DNA from: JALQTD01 sp965656785 | GTDB taxonomy: Bacteria > Bacteroidota > Bacteroidia > Flavobacteriales_D > Sanyastnellaceae | NCBI GenBank assembly: GCA_965656785.1 | Contig: CBFHLY010000017.1 | Coordinates: 10,459-74,458, forward strand | Direction: 5' to 3' | DNA length: 64,000 nucleotides | Shown here: positions 15,917-24,177 of the stretch, one piece after another | Numbering within the stretch: position 1 is the first letter of the stretch | Layout: each line of letters opens with the position of its first letter | The notes under the pieces: generated by a model | Seen by the model: only the letters and a program-made list of their open reading frames with translations | Told to the model about the DNA's origin: nothing | Databases searched by the model: none | Program-made: the position numbers and the translations under genes

Positions 15917-16384
15917 ATGGGAGATAAAGGACTTCGCATCGGCCTGTCCATCCTCCGGATTGCGATCATCGTCGCAGGCGCTGCCTTGACATGGATCATC
16001 CTGTCGAACAGCGTTTCGGAAGAGACTTGGCAAGAAGGCAATGAGAGCTACGGACAGTACCTCGACCAGCTCTTCTACATCATTTACGCAGTGGGCATTG
16101 TCGCGGGAGCGGCTGCCGTGCTCTTCGGCTTGGCGTTCTTCCTCATGCGCTTCCGCGAGAAAATCGGTACCCTCATCGGGGTCATCGTTTTCGCGCTCGT
16201 GGGACTCGTGAGCTTTTACCAGCTTTCTGATTCGACCGTACTCCAGGCTTATGAAGCCAGTGGAATCACGGTGACGGAAGGCGAGAGCTGGTTTGCCGGA
16301 GGCGGTCTGTGGTACGTTTACTTGTTGGGGCTGATCTCCATCGCGTCCATTGTTTGGGCCGAGGTGAGCCGCATCTTCAAATAA
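15917..16384 (+). CDS. Four-TM membrane protein of the ExbB/ExbD operon
   Basis: This 155-residue protein has four hydrophobic helices: LSILRIAIIVAGAALTWIIL, YIIYAVGIVAGAAAVLFGL, KIGTLIGVIVFALVGLVSF, and LWYVYLLGLISIASIVWAEV. I recognise it as a conserved but unnamed partner between ExbB and ExbD in Bacteroidota. A structural or assembly role in the motor complex is inferred from position only. Confidence 0.8.
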   Translation: MGDKGLRIGLSILRIAIIVAGAALTWIILSNSVSEETWQEGNESYGQYLDQLFYIIYAVGIVAGAAAVLFGLAFFLMRFREKIGTLIGVIVFALVGLVSFYQLSDSTVLQAYEASGITVTEGESWFAGGGLWYVYLLGLISIASIVWAEVSRIFK

Positions 16385-16393
16385 TCCAGGAAC

Positions 16394-17218
16394 ATGGCGC
16401 GTCGAGAATTAGCTGAAATCAACGCGGGTTCCATGGCGGACATTGCGTTCCTGCTCCTCATCTTTTGGCTGGTGACCACCACCATCGATTCGGATGAAGG
16501 GATCAAGCGCCAGTTGCCGCCCCCTGTTCCAGAGGATCTGGTGGACGTTCCGCCGGTGAAGGAACAGAACGTGTTCAACGTCAAGGTCAACTTCCTCGAT
16601 CAGTTGCTGGTGGAAGGGGAAATGCTCGACATCGGGCAACTCAAGGACCAAGCGAAGAACTTCTTGGTCGCCACAGGCGACGGGGTCATGGCGCATCCCG
16701 TTGGGCGGAATACCGTGGGCAAAAGCCGCGAGGTTGAGTTCATCACAGGAGCCAACGGCAAGACGAACGCTGCCTTCCCGGAGCGGGTTTGGGTACGTCG
16801 GTCGGAGTTGACCGCGCAGATTGCTCAATACGAGGGCATGCTGGCGGGCGCATCTGAGGTACAAAAGCGGAACTACCAGAAACTCATTGAGCACCTGAAC
16901 GAAAAGTTGACGGCCATTGAGTTGTTCGGTGGAGACTATAAGGAGTTGCCGGGTTCGGCCCTCATCTCCATGCAGAACGACAACAACACGTCGTACGACA
17001 TTTACCTCCAAGTGCAGAATGAACTGCAATCGGCGGTGAACGAATTGCGGGATGAGTTGTCGCTTGCAAAGTTTGGCAAAACCTACCGCGAACTCGAGGA
17101 TGCGTACGACCGCGACTCGGAGAACATGGAGTTGTTGAGTAAAATCGCTGCCGTGCGTTTGGTCTATCCCCAGCGGATTTCCGAAGCTGAGCCGCGCGAA
17201 GGATCCGCATACTACTGA
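16394..17218 (+). CDS. exbD: ExbD/TolR-family protein, long form
   Basis: This 274-residue partner of ExbB has a single N-terminal TM helix (SMADIAFLLLIFWLVTTTI) with the essential proton-accepting Asp in ADIAFL, and a periplasmic domain. It is almost twice the usual ExbD length. The extra part after residue ~100 is charged and helical (ELTAQIAQYEGMLAGASEV and KYRELEDAYDRDSE type), probably a coiled region facing the periplasm. It is followed by a second, shorter ExbD 3 bases downstream. Two unequal ExbD genes are common in Bacteroidota gliding/TonB clusters. Confidence 0.9.
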   Translation: MARRELAEINAGSMADIAFLLLIFWLVTTTIDSDEGIKRQLPPPVPEDLVDVPPVKEQNVFNVKVNFLDQLLVEGEMLDIGQLKDQAKNFLVATGDGVMAHPVGRNTVGKSREVEFITGANGKTNAAFPERVWVRRSELTAQIAQYEGMLAGASEVQKRNYQKLIEHLNEKLTAIELFGGDYKELPGSALISMQNDNNTSYDIYLQVQNELQSAVNELRDELSLAKFGKTYRELEDAYDRDSENMELLSKIAAVRLVYPQRISEAEPREGSAYY

Positions 17219-17221
17219 GCC

Positions 17222-17695
17222 ATGGGGAAGTTTAAGAAAGGTACCAAACGGGGAATGGGGGCGATTTCTACGGCCTCTTTGCCGGACATCGTCTTCATGT
17301 TGCTCTTTTTCTTCATGGTCGCGACGGTGTTGCGGACCGAAGAAGAAAAAGTCCGGGTCATTCGTCCCGAGGCATCGGAGCTGTATAAAATCGAGAAGAA
17401 GCACCTCATCCGCTACGTGAACATCGGTCCGCCGATGGACAACCGATATGGAACCGAGCCGGTGATTCAGTTGAACGATGCATTCAGCGGTGTCGCTGCG
17501 ATTCAAGATTGGGTTGCGAAGGAGCGCTTGACGCTTGCAGAGGCGGAGCAATCGAAGATGTGGGTTTCGCTGAAGGTCGACAAGGATACGAAGATGGGCA
17601 TCGTCACCGGCGTCAAACAGGAATTGCGAAAAGCTTCCGCGCTTAAGGTGCTCTATTCGGCTTCGAGTCGCGAGCGCACGGGTTCAAAGAACTGA
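17222..17695 (+). CDS. exbD: ExbD/TolR-family protein, short form
   Basis: This 157-residue protein has the ExbD TM helix with the functional Asp (SLPDIVFMLLFFFMV) after a basic N-terminus (MGKFKKGTKR), and a compact periplasmic domain. It is the last gene of the exbB operon, followed 20 bases later by a strong terminator. Confidence 0.9.
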   Translation: MGKFKKGTKRGMGAISTASLPDIVFMLLFFFMVATVLRTEEEKVRVIRPEASELYKIEKKHLIRYVNIGPPMDNRYGTEPVIQLNDAFSGVAAIQDWVAKERLTLAEAEQSKMWVSLKVDKDTKMGIVTGVKQELRKASALKVLYSASSRERTGSKN

Positions 17696-17714
17696 TTCTC
17701 GAACGAACACATTG

Positions 17715-17746
17715 AAAAAGGCATTCGGTTTCCCGGGTGCCTTTTT
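17715..17746. terminator. Bidirectional intrinsic terminator between exbD and the hydroxyacid dehydrogenase
   Basis: AAAAAGGCA and TGCCTTTTT form a nine-base-pair stem with a 14-base loop and T-tracts on both strands, between two convergent genes. Confidence 0.85.
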
Positions 17747-17750
17747 TCAT

Positions 17751-18698
17751 TCAGAGCGGTTGAGGAAAGGCCGTCAGGACCTTGTCGGCCAGTACGTTGC
17801 TGAGTTTGATGTAGCTCTCCTTCGTCCAGCCGGCGACGTGGGGGCTGAAGATGACGCGCGGATCCGCAGCCAGGACTTCAAGGGCTTCGGATCGGTTGGT
17901 CAAGTTGAGGAGGTCCCGGCCTTCTTCCTCGAGCACGTCAAGGGCGGCACCAGTAATCCAACCCCGGTGCAGGCCTTCGGCCAGCGCACCGGTGGAAGCG
18001 ATGGGGCCTCGGGAGGTGTTGATGAGAATGGGGGATTTGCCCAAGCGCTGCAACCAGTCGGAGGAGACGAGGTGGTGGGTTTCGTCCGTCAGGGGAAGGT
18101 GAAGGCTGATGACATCGGATTCAGCGAGCAGGGTGGCTTCATCCACGGTGTGCATTCCGGGCTGTGCCGGCAAGTCCGTGCGGTACTTGTCGTAGACGAG
18201 GATGCGGCATTCGAACCCTTGTAGGCGCTGGGCGAAGGCGGAACCCATTTGGCCGAAACCGATGATGCCGACGGTGCGCCCACTCAGCTCGAGGCCGCGA
18301 TGTGCTTCGCGCTGCCATGCTCCAGCGCGGACGCTGCAGTCCGCGATGTGCAGCTTGTGCAGCAACGCGAGGAGCATGCCGAGGGCGTGTTCGCCTACGG
18401 CGACGCGGTTGCCTTCGGGCGAATTGAACACCGCGACGTTGCGGGAGGCTGCGGCGGGCAGGTCGATGTTTTCGAGGCCAGAGCCGCTGCGGGCGATGAA
18501 GCGCAGTTCGGGAAGGACCTTGAGCAAGGGCGCATCGACCAGGAAGCGGGAGCGGACGACGAGGCCGTGCGCGTCGGAGATTTGGCCCGCGAGCACGTCC
18601 GAACGCTGCACGCCGAACGCTTCAATGCACGTGTGCCCCGCAGCGGTCAAGCGCTCCGCAAGCCGCTCGTGTACCGTTTCGAGGAAGTAAATTTTCAT
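17751..18698 (-). CDS. D-2-hydroxyacid dehydrogenase (SerA-like)
   Basis: This 315-residue NAD-dependent enzyme of the D-isomer-specific 2-hydroxyacid dehydrogenase family has a substrate-domain motif RSGSGLENIDL and the Rossmann motif GIIGFGQMGSAF. The catalytic Arg is in the LINTSRGPI region, the Glu in DVLEEEG, and the His in FSPHVAGWT. It lacks the ACT regulatory tail of many 3-phosphoglycerate dehydrogenases, so it may be serine-pathway SerA or another hydroxyacid reductase. The start codon follows directly on the mgtE stop (TGAATG), so the two are probably co-translated. Confidence 0.85.
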   Translation of the reverse strand: MKIYFLETVHERLAERLTAAGHTCIEAFGVQRSDVLAGQISDAHGLVVRSRFLVDAPLLKVLPELRFIARSGSGLENIDLPAAASRNVAVFNSPEGNRVAVGEHALGMLLALLHKLHIADCSVRAGAWQREAHRGLELSGRTVGIIGFGQMGSAFAQRLQGFECRILVYDKYRTDLPAQPGMHTVDEATLLAESDVISLHLPLTDETHHLVSSDWLQRLGKSPILINTSRGPIASTGALAEGLHRGWITGAALDVLEEEGRDLLNLTNRSEALEVLAADPRVIFSPHVAGWTKESYIKLSNVLADKVLTAFPQPL

Positions 18699-20057
18699 TC
18701 AGAACAAATCCGCAATCGCCGAACCGACAGCGAAGTAAATCATCAGTCCGATGATGTCGTTGGCGGTGGTGATGAACGGCCCGGTCGCCAAGGCGGGGTC
18801 GATTTTATACCGATCCAGCATCAGCGGTACGAATGTGCCGAAGAGCGCGGCAAAGATGATGACGCACAACAAGGCGAGGCTGACGGTGATGCTGAGCGAG
18901 GTCCCGAAGCCCAAGGCCGCGCTCGCGCCGAGGATGAGGAACGCGCAGATGACGCCGTTGATGAGGCCGACCCCGAGTTCCTTCGACAACCTGCTGAAGA
19001 TGTCGCCGGTGTCGATGCTGCTCGACGCCAGCCCTTGAACCACAATCGCAGCGGATTGCACCCCTACGTTGCCGCCCATGGCCGCGATCAACGGAATGAA
19101 CAACGCCATGCCGGGGTTCTTTTCGATTTCAAACGCCCCGATGACGTAGGCGCCCCCGATCCCGCCTGCCAATCCGATGAGGAGCCAAGGCAGCCGCGCC
19201 CGCGTCAAGGTCCACACGTCATCACGCGACTCCACGTCTTCCGAAATCCCACTCGCCAATTGGTAATCCCGTTCGGCGTCTTCGATGATGACGTCCACCG
19301 CATCGTCGATGGTGATGCGGCCGACCAGCCGTCCTTCGTCATCGAGCACGGGCAAGGCCACAAGGTCATACCGCTCCATCAATTTCGTTACGCGTTCCGC
19401 GGGTTCGTTCGCTCCGATGCTGATGAGTTCCTTGTCCTGCTGCAATTCGCTGACAAGCGTTCGGGTGGTGGCAGCACTGAGCAGCAAGTGCTTCAGGCTG
19501 AGGCGACCCGTGAGGCGGTTTTCGCCGTCCGTCACGTAAATCGTGTACACGTGTTCGAGTTCGTCGGCTTGGCGCCGGATCTCCCGAATGGCCCGTGCCA
19601 CGGTCCACGTGGATTGGACCTGAACGAGTTCTTTCGCCATGAGGGCCCCCGCCGTGCCTTCGGGATAAGAAAGGAGGTCGCGGATGTCGTTCGCTTGCGC
19701 GTCGTCTTCGAGCAATTCGATGACCTCTTCCACCTTCGCTTCGGGCAGGTCGGCCATGACGTCCGCGGCGTCGTCGGAATCGAGCCCTTCGAGGACGTCG
19801 CCCGCGATTTCCGCAGAAGTCATGCTCGTCAACAACTCCAGCCGAACGTCTTCTTCCAACTCAATCAGCACGTCACTCTTGAGTTCCTTCGGAATCAGTC
19901 GGAACAAATAATGAGCCTCCTCCCGCTTCACGTGGTCGAGCACTTCAGCGAGGTCCGCAGCATGCAACTCGGACAACAGCACCAACAATTCGCGATCCGC
20001 GCCGGATTCAATCTGGTCGCGGATGGCTTTGAGCAGGGCTTTGTCGATGTTCAGCAT
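18699..20057 (-). CDS. mgtE: MgtE magnesium transporter
   Basis: This 452-residue magnesium channel has the full MgtE layout: an N-terminal superhelical acidic domain (residues ~5-125, with DSDDAADVMADLP), a pair of CBS domains (~135-255), the connecting helix, and five TM helices. The pore motif is GGNVGVQS near the second helix. Cytoplasmic magnesium gates the channel in this family. It is followed immediately by the hydroxyacid dehydrogenase gene. No magnesium-sensing leader is visible upstream, and the 42-base gap to tadA (20058-20099) is too short for one. Confidence 0.95.
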   Translation of the reverse strand: MLNIDKALLKAIRDQIESGADRELLVLLSELHAADLAEVLDHVKREEAHYLFRLIPKELKSDVLIELEEDVRLELLTSMTSAEIAGDVLEGLDSDDAADVMADLPEAKVEEVIELLEDDAQANDIRDLLSYPEGTAGALMAKELVQVQSTWTVARAIREIRRQADELEHVYTIYVTDGENRLTGRLSLKHLLLSAATTRTLVSELQQDKELISIGANEPAERVTKLMERYDLVALPVLDDEGRLVGRITIDDAVDVIIEDAERDYQLASGISEDVESRDDVWTLTRARLPWLLIGLAGGIGGAYVIGAFEIEKNPGMALFIPLIAAMGGNVGVQSAAIVVQGLASSSIDTGDIFSRLSKELGVGLINGVICAFLILGASAALGFGTSLSITVSLALLCVIIFAALFGTFVPLMLDRYKIDPALATGPFITTANDIIGLMIYFAVGSAIADLF

Positions 20058-20099
20058 GGCGCGTGTTCCATGCCAAAGGTAGTCAGCCGAACCGACGCG

Positions 20100-20576
20100 T
20101 CAGCCTTTCCGACGCCGCTTCTGGGCGAAAAATTCTTTCACGAGGGCGCTGCATTCGGCTTCGAGGACGCCGGAAACGATTTCGGTCTTCGGGTGCAGGA
20201 TGGGGGAAGCGGCGTTCCAGCGTGAGAAGCCGCGCTTCGCGTCGGACGCACCGTAGACGATGCGGCCGATGCGGGTCCAAAACGCGGCCCCCGCACACAT
20301 CGGGCAGGGCTCCAGCGTCACGTACAAGGTGCACTGATCGAGGTGCTTTCCGCCGAGCGTTTCCGACGCGGCCGTGAAGGCCTGCATCTCGGCGTGGGCG
20401 GTGAAGTCGTGCAGCTGCTCGCAGAGGTTGTGGCCACGGCCCACGATGCGGTCGCGGGCGACGATGAGGGCACCGACCGGGACTTCGTCGCGGGCGGCGG
20501 CCTGTTCGGCTTCTTGAAGGGCGAGCCGCATGTACCGCTCGTCGGAGGGGGTGTCCATGGTGCGAAGGTCGTTCAT
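20100..20576 (-). CDS. tadA: tRNA adenosine(34) deaminase
   Basis: This 158-residue zinc enzyme converts A34 of tRNA-Arg to inosine. The zinc and catalytic motifs are HAEMQAF (catalytic Glu) and PCPMCAGA. The start at 20576 overlaps the stop of the glycosyltransferase gene by ATGA, which argues for translational coupling; Met7 (20558) is an alternative. Confidence 0.93.
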   Translation of the reverse strand: MNDLRTMDTPSDERYMRLALQEAEQAAARDEVPVGALIVARDRIVGRGHNLCEQLHDFTAHAEMQAFTAASETLGGKHLDQCTLYVTLEPCPMCAGAAFWTRIGRIVYGASDAKRGFSRWNAASPILHPKTEIVSGVLEAECSALVKEFFAQKRRRKG

Positions 20577-21649
20577 TCTTCGGCGAGCCAAGCGCGCAGG
20601 GCGGCGAGGGCTTCGGTGTTGGCCGGCAGGTGCAGCGGCTGGCCCGTGGTGGGGAAGGGCGCGCCGGCGGCGAAGGCGCGTTGGGAAGAGGTGGACCAAC
20701 CGAAGGCGCGGGCGAAATGGGCCGCGAGGAGTTCCTGTTCGGGTTGGCCGGGTGTCGGGATGAGGTGGGCGCGCACGCGGATTTGGGCCAAATCCAACAA
20801 CGTCGAATACCCGCTCCGGCACACCACCCGCCCGGCCCCCTGCAACGCGCCCGCCAACGCCGCCGAATCCGGCGAATACCAAGTCGTCACGGCCCCATCC
20901 TCGCGCACCCCGCCGCCCGGCCTCCCCGCCACAATCAGCGCCCGCTCACCCGCCCGCAATGCCCCCGCAAACCGCTCCCGGTACGCCGCCTCCAACGCCG
21001 ACCGCAGCGGCTCCGGCCCGCTCACCACCCCCCCGATCGCCCACTCCGAACGCGTCCCCCCGTCCGCGGGCAAATGGCTCAGCCCCCCGATGAACCGCGT
21101 CCGCGGATGCAACGCCGGCCCGCCCAGCCGGCCACTCAACCGCCCCTCGCCGCGCTCCCCCTCCCCATCCGGCACCCACACCTCCCTGAACCGCGCCGCC
21201 TGCCCCCGCACAAACGCCCGCGCCCGCGCCCGCAGCACCCCCGGCACCGGCAAATGCACCTGGTGCGTCATCAACACACTCGGCACCCCCTCCGCCGCCA
21301 CCCCATAGCAGTTGTCGCTGAACACCCGGTCCACCCCGTGGCGGCGCACACAGCCCTCGGTCCACCGCCGTTCCTCCCCGATGCTCCTTAAAAATCCCGG
21401 CATTTGCAGCGCAATCCGAACCCCCGTGCCCACCCGCGCATACCGAATGGCCCGTCCGGGCTTCTCATGAAACGTCACCCCATCTTCGGCAAAGTGCGCC
21501 CGCAGCCAAGCCAGCGCCGGCCCGCTCGACGCCACGTGCACCCGATGCCCGTCATCCACCGCCGCGCGGATCAACGACGCCGACCGCGTCGCGTGCCCGA
21601 GCCCCCAATCCAGTGCCGCAAACAGCACCGTGCGCTTCGTCGCTTCCAT
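20573..21649 (-). CDS. Glycosyltransferase (GT28/MurG-like fold)
   Basis: This 358-residue protein resembles GT28-like glycosyltransferases in Bacteroidota. The N-terminus has ALDWGLGHATRSASLI (a glycine-rich GH-type nucleotide-sugar loop). The C-terminal nucleotide-sugar-binding half has VVCRSGYSTLLDLAQI and the LIPTPGQPEQELLA segment. Neither donor nor acceptor can be told from sequence. It lies upstream of tadA with an ATGA overlap and is divergent from trmB across 29 bases. Confidence 0.75.
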   Translation of the reverse strand: MEATKRTVLFAALDWGLGHATRSASLIRAAVDDGHRVHVASSGPALAWLRAHFAEDGVTFHEKPGRAIRYARVGTGVRIALQMPGFLRSIGEERRWTEGCVRRHGVDRVFSDNCYGVAAEGVPSVLMTHQVHLPVPGVLRARARAFVRGQAARFREVWVPDGEGERGEGRLSGRLGGPALHPRTRFIGGLSHLPADGGTRSEWAIGGVVSGPEPLRSALEAAYRERFAGALRAGERALIVAGRPGGGVREDGAVTTWYSPDSAALAGALQGAGRVVCRSGYSTLLDLAQIRVRAHLIPTPGQPEQELLAAHFARAFGWSTSSQRAFAAGAPFPTTGQPLHLPANTEALAALRAWLAEE

Positions 21650-21663
21650 GTCCTGAAGTTCCG

Positions 21664-21671
21664 TAATTTTG
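21664..21671 (+). promoter_or_regulatory. Presumptive -7 box of trmB, 7 bases before the start codon
   Basis: TAATTTTG fits TAnnTTTG exactly and ends 7 bases before the trmB ATG. Transcription would begin at or very near the start codon. No clear -33 element is visible. Confidence 0.6.
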
Positions 21672-21678
21672 CCGACAA

Positions 21679-22365
21679 ATGGGAAAGGGAAAATTGGTCA
21701 AGTGGCTCGAGAACCGCACGTTTGAGCGGGTCTTTGAGCCCTCGTTGCAAGCGGCGGTGGAGGGGGTGGAGTTTGTCCACAAGGGCAAATGGCGCGAGGA
21801 CGTATTCGGCAACGACCACCCCATTGTGCTCGAGCTCGGCTGCGGAAAAGGGGAGTACACGGTCGGTCAGGCGCGGAAGTACCCGGAGAAGAACTTCGTG
21901 GGCGTGGACATCAAGGGGCACCGGTTTTGGCGCGGAGCAAAAACCGCAAACCAAGAGGAGCTGAAGAACGTGGCCTTCCTGCGCACGCGGATCGAATTCA
22001 TCGATCGGTTCTTTGCGCCCGGGGAGGTGGACGAAGTTTGGATCACCTTCAGCGATCCCCAACCGAAAGACGAAAAGGGCACGAAGCGCATCACGTCGAG
22101 CATCTTCATCGAGCGGTACAAGAAATTCCTGAAGCCGGGCAGCCTCGTCCACGTCAAAAGCGACAGCCCGCTGCTGTACGAACTGTCGAAGGAGAGCTAC
22201 CTCGAGGCGGGCTACGACATTCTTGTCGACAGCCAAGACGTCTACGGTGAACTCGTGCACCGCGTGGATCCCGAGCTGCGGGAGTTGCTCGAAATCCGGA
22301 CGTTTTACGAGCAAATGTGGCTGGAGGAAGGCCGGAAAATCCACTACATGCAACTCCGGGTCTGA
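21679..22365 (+). CDS. trmB: tRNA (guanine-N7-)-methyltransferase
   Basis: This 228-residue enzyme transfers a methyl group from S-adenosylmethionine to G46 of tRNAs. The SAM motif is VLELGCGKGEYT, with GVDIKGHRFWRGAKTA and the catalytic ITFSDPQPKDEK typical of TrmB. The next gene starts in the TGATG stop/start overlap. Two likely functions in one transcript, tRNA modification and nucleic-acid damage recognition, are unlinked otherwise. Confidence 0.95.
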   Translation: MGKGKLVKWLENRTFERVFEPSLQAAVEGVEFVHKGKWREDVFGNDHPIVLELGCGKGEYTVGQARKYPEKNFVGVDIKGHRFWRGAKTANQEELKNVAFLRTRIEFIDRFFAPGEVDEVWITFSDPQPKDEKGTKRITSSIFIERYKKFLKPGSLVHVKSDSPLLYELSKESYLEAGYDILVDSQDVYGELVHRVDPELRELLEIRTFYEQMWLEEGRKIHYMQLRV

Positions 22366-22691
22366 TGGCAGAGGGCTTCGAGCGGGACGTGTACGACTTG
22401 GTGCGCCAAGTGCCGGCGGGTCGCGTGACGACCTACGGAGCGGTGGCGAAGGCGTTGGGCAAGCCGATGGGTGCGCGCCAAGTGGGCTGGGTGCTGAACC
22501 ACAGCTTCAAGTGCGTTCCCAGTGTGCCCGCCCACCGGGTGGTGAACCGGCAAGGTCTGCTTACAGGAGCGGTTCATTTCCCGCCGGACCGACCCATGGA
22601 CGAACAATTGAAAGCGGAGGGCGTGAACATCGCGGCAGGTGCCGTGGTTGAATTCGAACGGGTCTTTTGGGACCCCAACTCAGAACTGTAA
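22365..22691 (+). CDS. Alkyltransferase-like protein (MGMT fold without the acceptor cysteine)
   Basis: This 108-residue protein has the MGMT C-terminal DNA-binding domain (VPAGRVTTYGAVAKALGKP). The active-site motif PCHR of O6-methylguanine methyltransferases reads PAHRVVN here, so the alkyl-accepting cysteine is missing. Alkyltransferase-like (ATL) proteins of this kind bind and flip alkylated guanine and hand it to nucleotide excision repair. Overlaps trmB by one base and precedes the Mrp gene by 5 bases. Confidence 0.85.
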   Translation: MAEGFERDVYDLVRQVPAGRVTTYGAVAKALGKPMGARQVGWVLNHSFKCVPSVPAHRVVNRQGLLTGAVHFPPDRPMDEQLKAEGVNIAAGAVVEFERVFWDPNSEL

Positions 22692-22696
22692 TCGAC

Positions 22697-23770
22697 ATGG
22701 CAACAATCAGCAGGGAGCAAGTGCTCGAGGCGCTTTCGAAGGTGATGGAACCGGATTTGGGCAAGGACGTGGTGGCCCTCAACTTCGTGGAGGAAATCGC
22801 GCTCGGTGGGGAACAGGACATCCACGTGGTGGTCAAGTCGTCGAACCCGGCGATGCACGCGCGGAGCCGCATGAAGGAGGCGGTCTTGTTCGCGTTCGAG
22901 CGCGCCTTCGGTAAGGACATCAAGGCGGAGGTGGTGGTGGTGGCGCTGAAGCAAGAGGAGCGGACGACGGAGACGCGCAAGGTGTTGCCGGGCGTGGAGC
23001 ACGTCATCGCGGTGGCTTCCGGCAAGGGAGGCGTGGGCAAGAGCACCGTAGCGGCGAACCTTGCCGTGGGGCTGGCGCAACTCGGTTACAAAGTGGGGTT
23101 GTGCGATGCCGACATCCACGGACCCAGCGTGCCGACGATGTTCGATGTGGTGCACGAAAAGCCGCGGGCCATTGAACTCAATGGCAAGCAAGTCATCGAG
23201 CCCATCGAGCAGTACGGCGTCAAGGTGTTGAGCATTGGGTTCTTTGCCGACCCGGACCAAGCCATTGCTTGGCGGGGTGCGATGGCAAGCCGCGCGTTGA
23301 CGCAGTTGTTCACCGATGCGCACTGGGGCGAATTGGACTTCATGATCGTGGACTTGCCTCCGGGAACCGGTGACATCCACCTCTCGCTGGTCCAAGAGGT
23401 GCCGCTCACGGGGGCCGTGGTGGTGAGCACACCACAGGAGGTAGCGCTGGCGGATGCTCGGAAAGGGGTGGGGCTGTTCCGCCTCGATTCCATCAACGTG
23501 AAGGTGCTGGGCATCGTAGAGAACATGGCCTATTTCACGCCGTCTGATGCGCCAGAAAAGCAGTATTACATTTTCGGGCAGGACGGAGCGAAGCGGCTTG
23601 CCGACAGCCTGCAGGTGCCATTCCTTGGAGAATTGCCCCTCATTCAAAGCGTTCGGGAGGCCGGGGATGCGGGCCGTCCAGCAGCCCTCCAAACGAATTC
23701 ACCTGCCGCTTCCGCGATTCGTCCCATCTTGGCTAACTTGCTGAAAGAATTGGGGAAATCCATCGATTGA
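22697..23770 (+). CDS. Mrp/NBP35-family iron-sulfur cluster carrier ATPase
   Basis: This 357-residue P-loop ATPase (ApbC/Mrp/MinD-like) has an N-terminal MIP18/DUF59 domain (residues ~5-85) and then Walker A ASGKGGVGKST. It carries the DLPPGTGDIH Mrp signature, and the ENMAYFTP-x-YYIFG segment stands where CxxC is found in other members; it has no CxxC here, as is common in Bacteroidota. Such proteins bind and deliver iron-sulfur clusters. It is followed 19 bases later by an Nfu-type gene, matching that role. Confidence 0.92.
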   Translation: MATISREQVLEALSKVMEPDLGKDVVALNFVEEIALGGEQDIHVVVKSSNPAMHARSRMKEAVLFAFERAFGKDIKAEVVVVALKQEERTTETRKVLPGVEHVIAVASGKGGVGKSTVAANLAVGLAQLGYKVGLCDADIHGPSVPTMFDVVHEKPRAIELNGKQVIEPIEQYGVKVLSIGFFADPDQAIAWRGAMASRALTQLFTDAHWGELDFMIVDLPPGTGDIHLSLVQEVPLTGAVVVSTPQEVALADARKGVGLFRLDSINVKVLGIVENMAYFTPSDAPEKQYYIFGQDGAKRLADSLQVPFLGELPLIQSVREAGDAGRPAALQTNSPAASAIRPILANLLKELGKSID

Positions 23771-23789
23771 GTACCAGAGGACCGGAGAC

Positions 23790-24050
23790 ATGACACCTGC
23801 AGCGGACATGAAGGAATTGACGGGTCGGGTGGAGCGCGCCTTGGCCAGTTTGCGTCCCTACCTTGAAGCGGACGGGGGCAACATCGAATTGGTGGAAGTG
23901 ACGGACGAGTTGACGGTTAAGGTCAAGTTGCACGGTTCGTGCGTCGACTGTTCGATGATCCACATGACCATGAAAGGTGGGGTGGAGCAAGCGGTCCGTG
24001 CCGCTGCCCCTGAGGTCAAAGGCGTAGAGGCCGTGAATTGGCACGGATAG
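23790..24050 (+). CDS. Nfu-type iron-sulfur scaffold (NifU C-terminal domain)
   Basis: This 86-residue protein consists of one NifU C-terminal domain (RPYLEADGGNIELVEV) with the cluster-binding GSCVDCSMIHMT (CxxC). It presumably carries or builds clusters with the adjacent Mrp protein. It is the last gene before a new promoter box at 24124. Confidence 0.93.
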   Translation: MTPAADMKELTGRVERALASLRPYLEADGGNIELVEVTDELTVKVKLHGSCVDCSMIHMTMKGGVEQAVRAAAPEVKGVEAVNWHG

Positions 24051-24123
24051 GGTGGAATGAACCCCTGCGCTTCTTCAACTGTTCAAAGTTGACCCCGGGC
24101 AAGGTACCTGCTCGAGCGCGTTG

Positions 24124-24131
24124 TACTTTTG
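24124..24131 (+). promoter_or_regulatory. -7 box upstream of the ferredoxin-NADP reductase
   Basis: TACTTTTG fits TAnnTTTG and sits 46 bases before the reductase start. A good -33 TTTG is not seen at the expected distance. Confidence 0.55.
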
Positions 24132-24177
24132 TCCCTGCAAATCGACACCGCTCAACGGGGCCGATCACCGACCGCAC

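Noticed and set aside
18249..20225. Long plus-strand open frame opposite mgtE and the hydroxyacid dehydrogenase
   Set aside because: It is a GC-rich shadow: composition is Arg/Gly/Asp/His-heavy without any domain, and both minus-strand genes under it are clear families.
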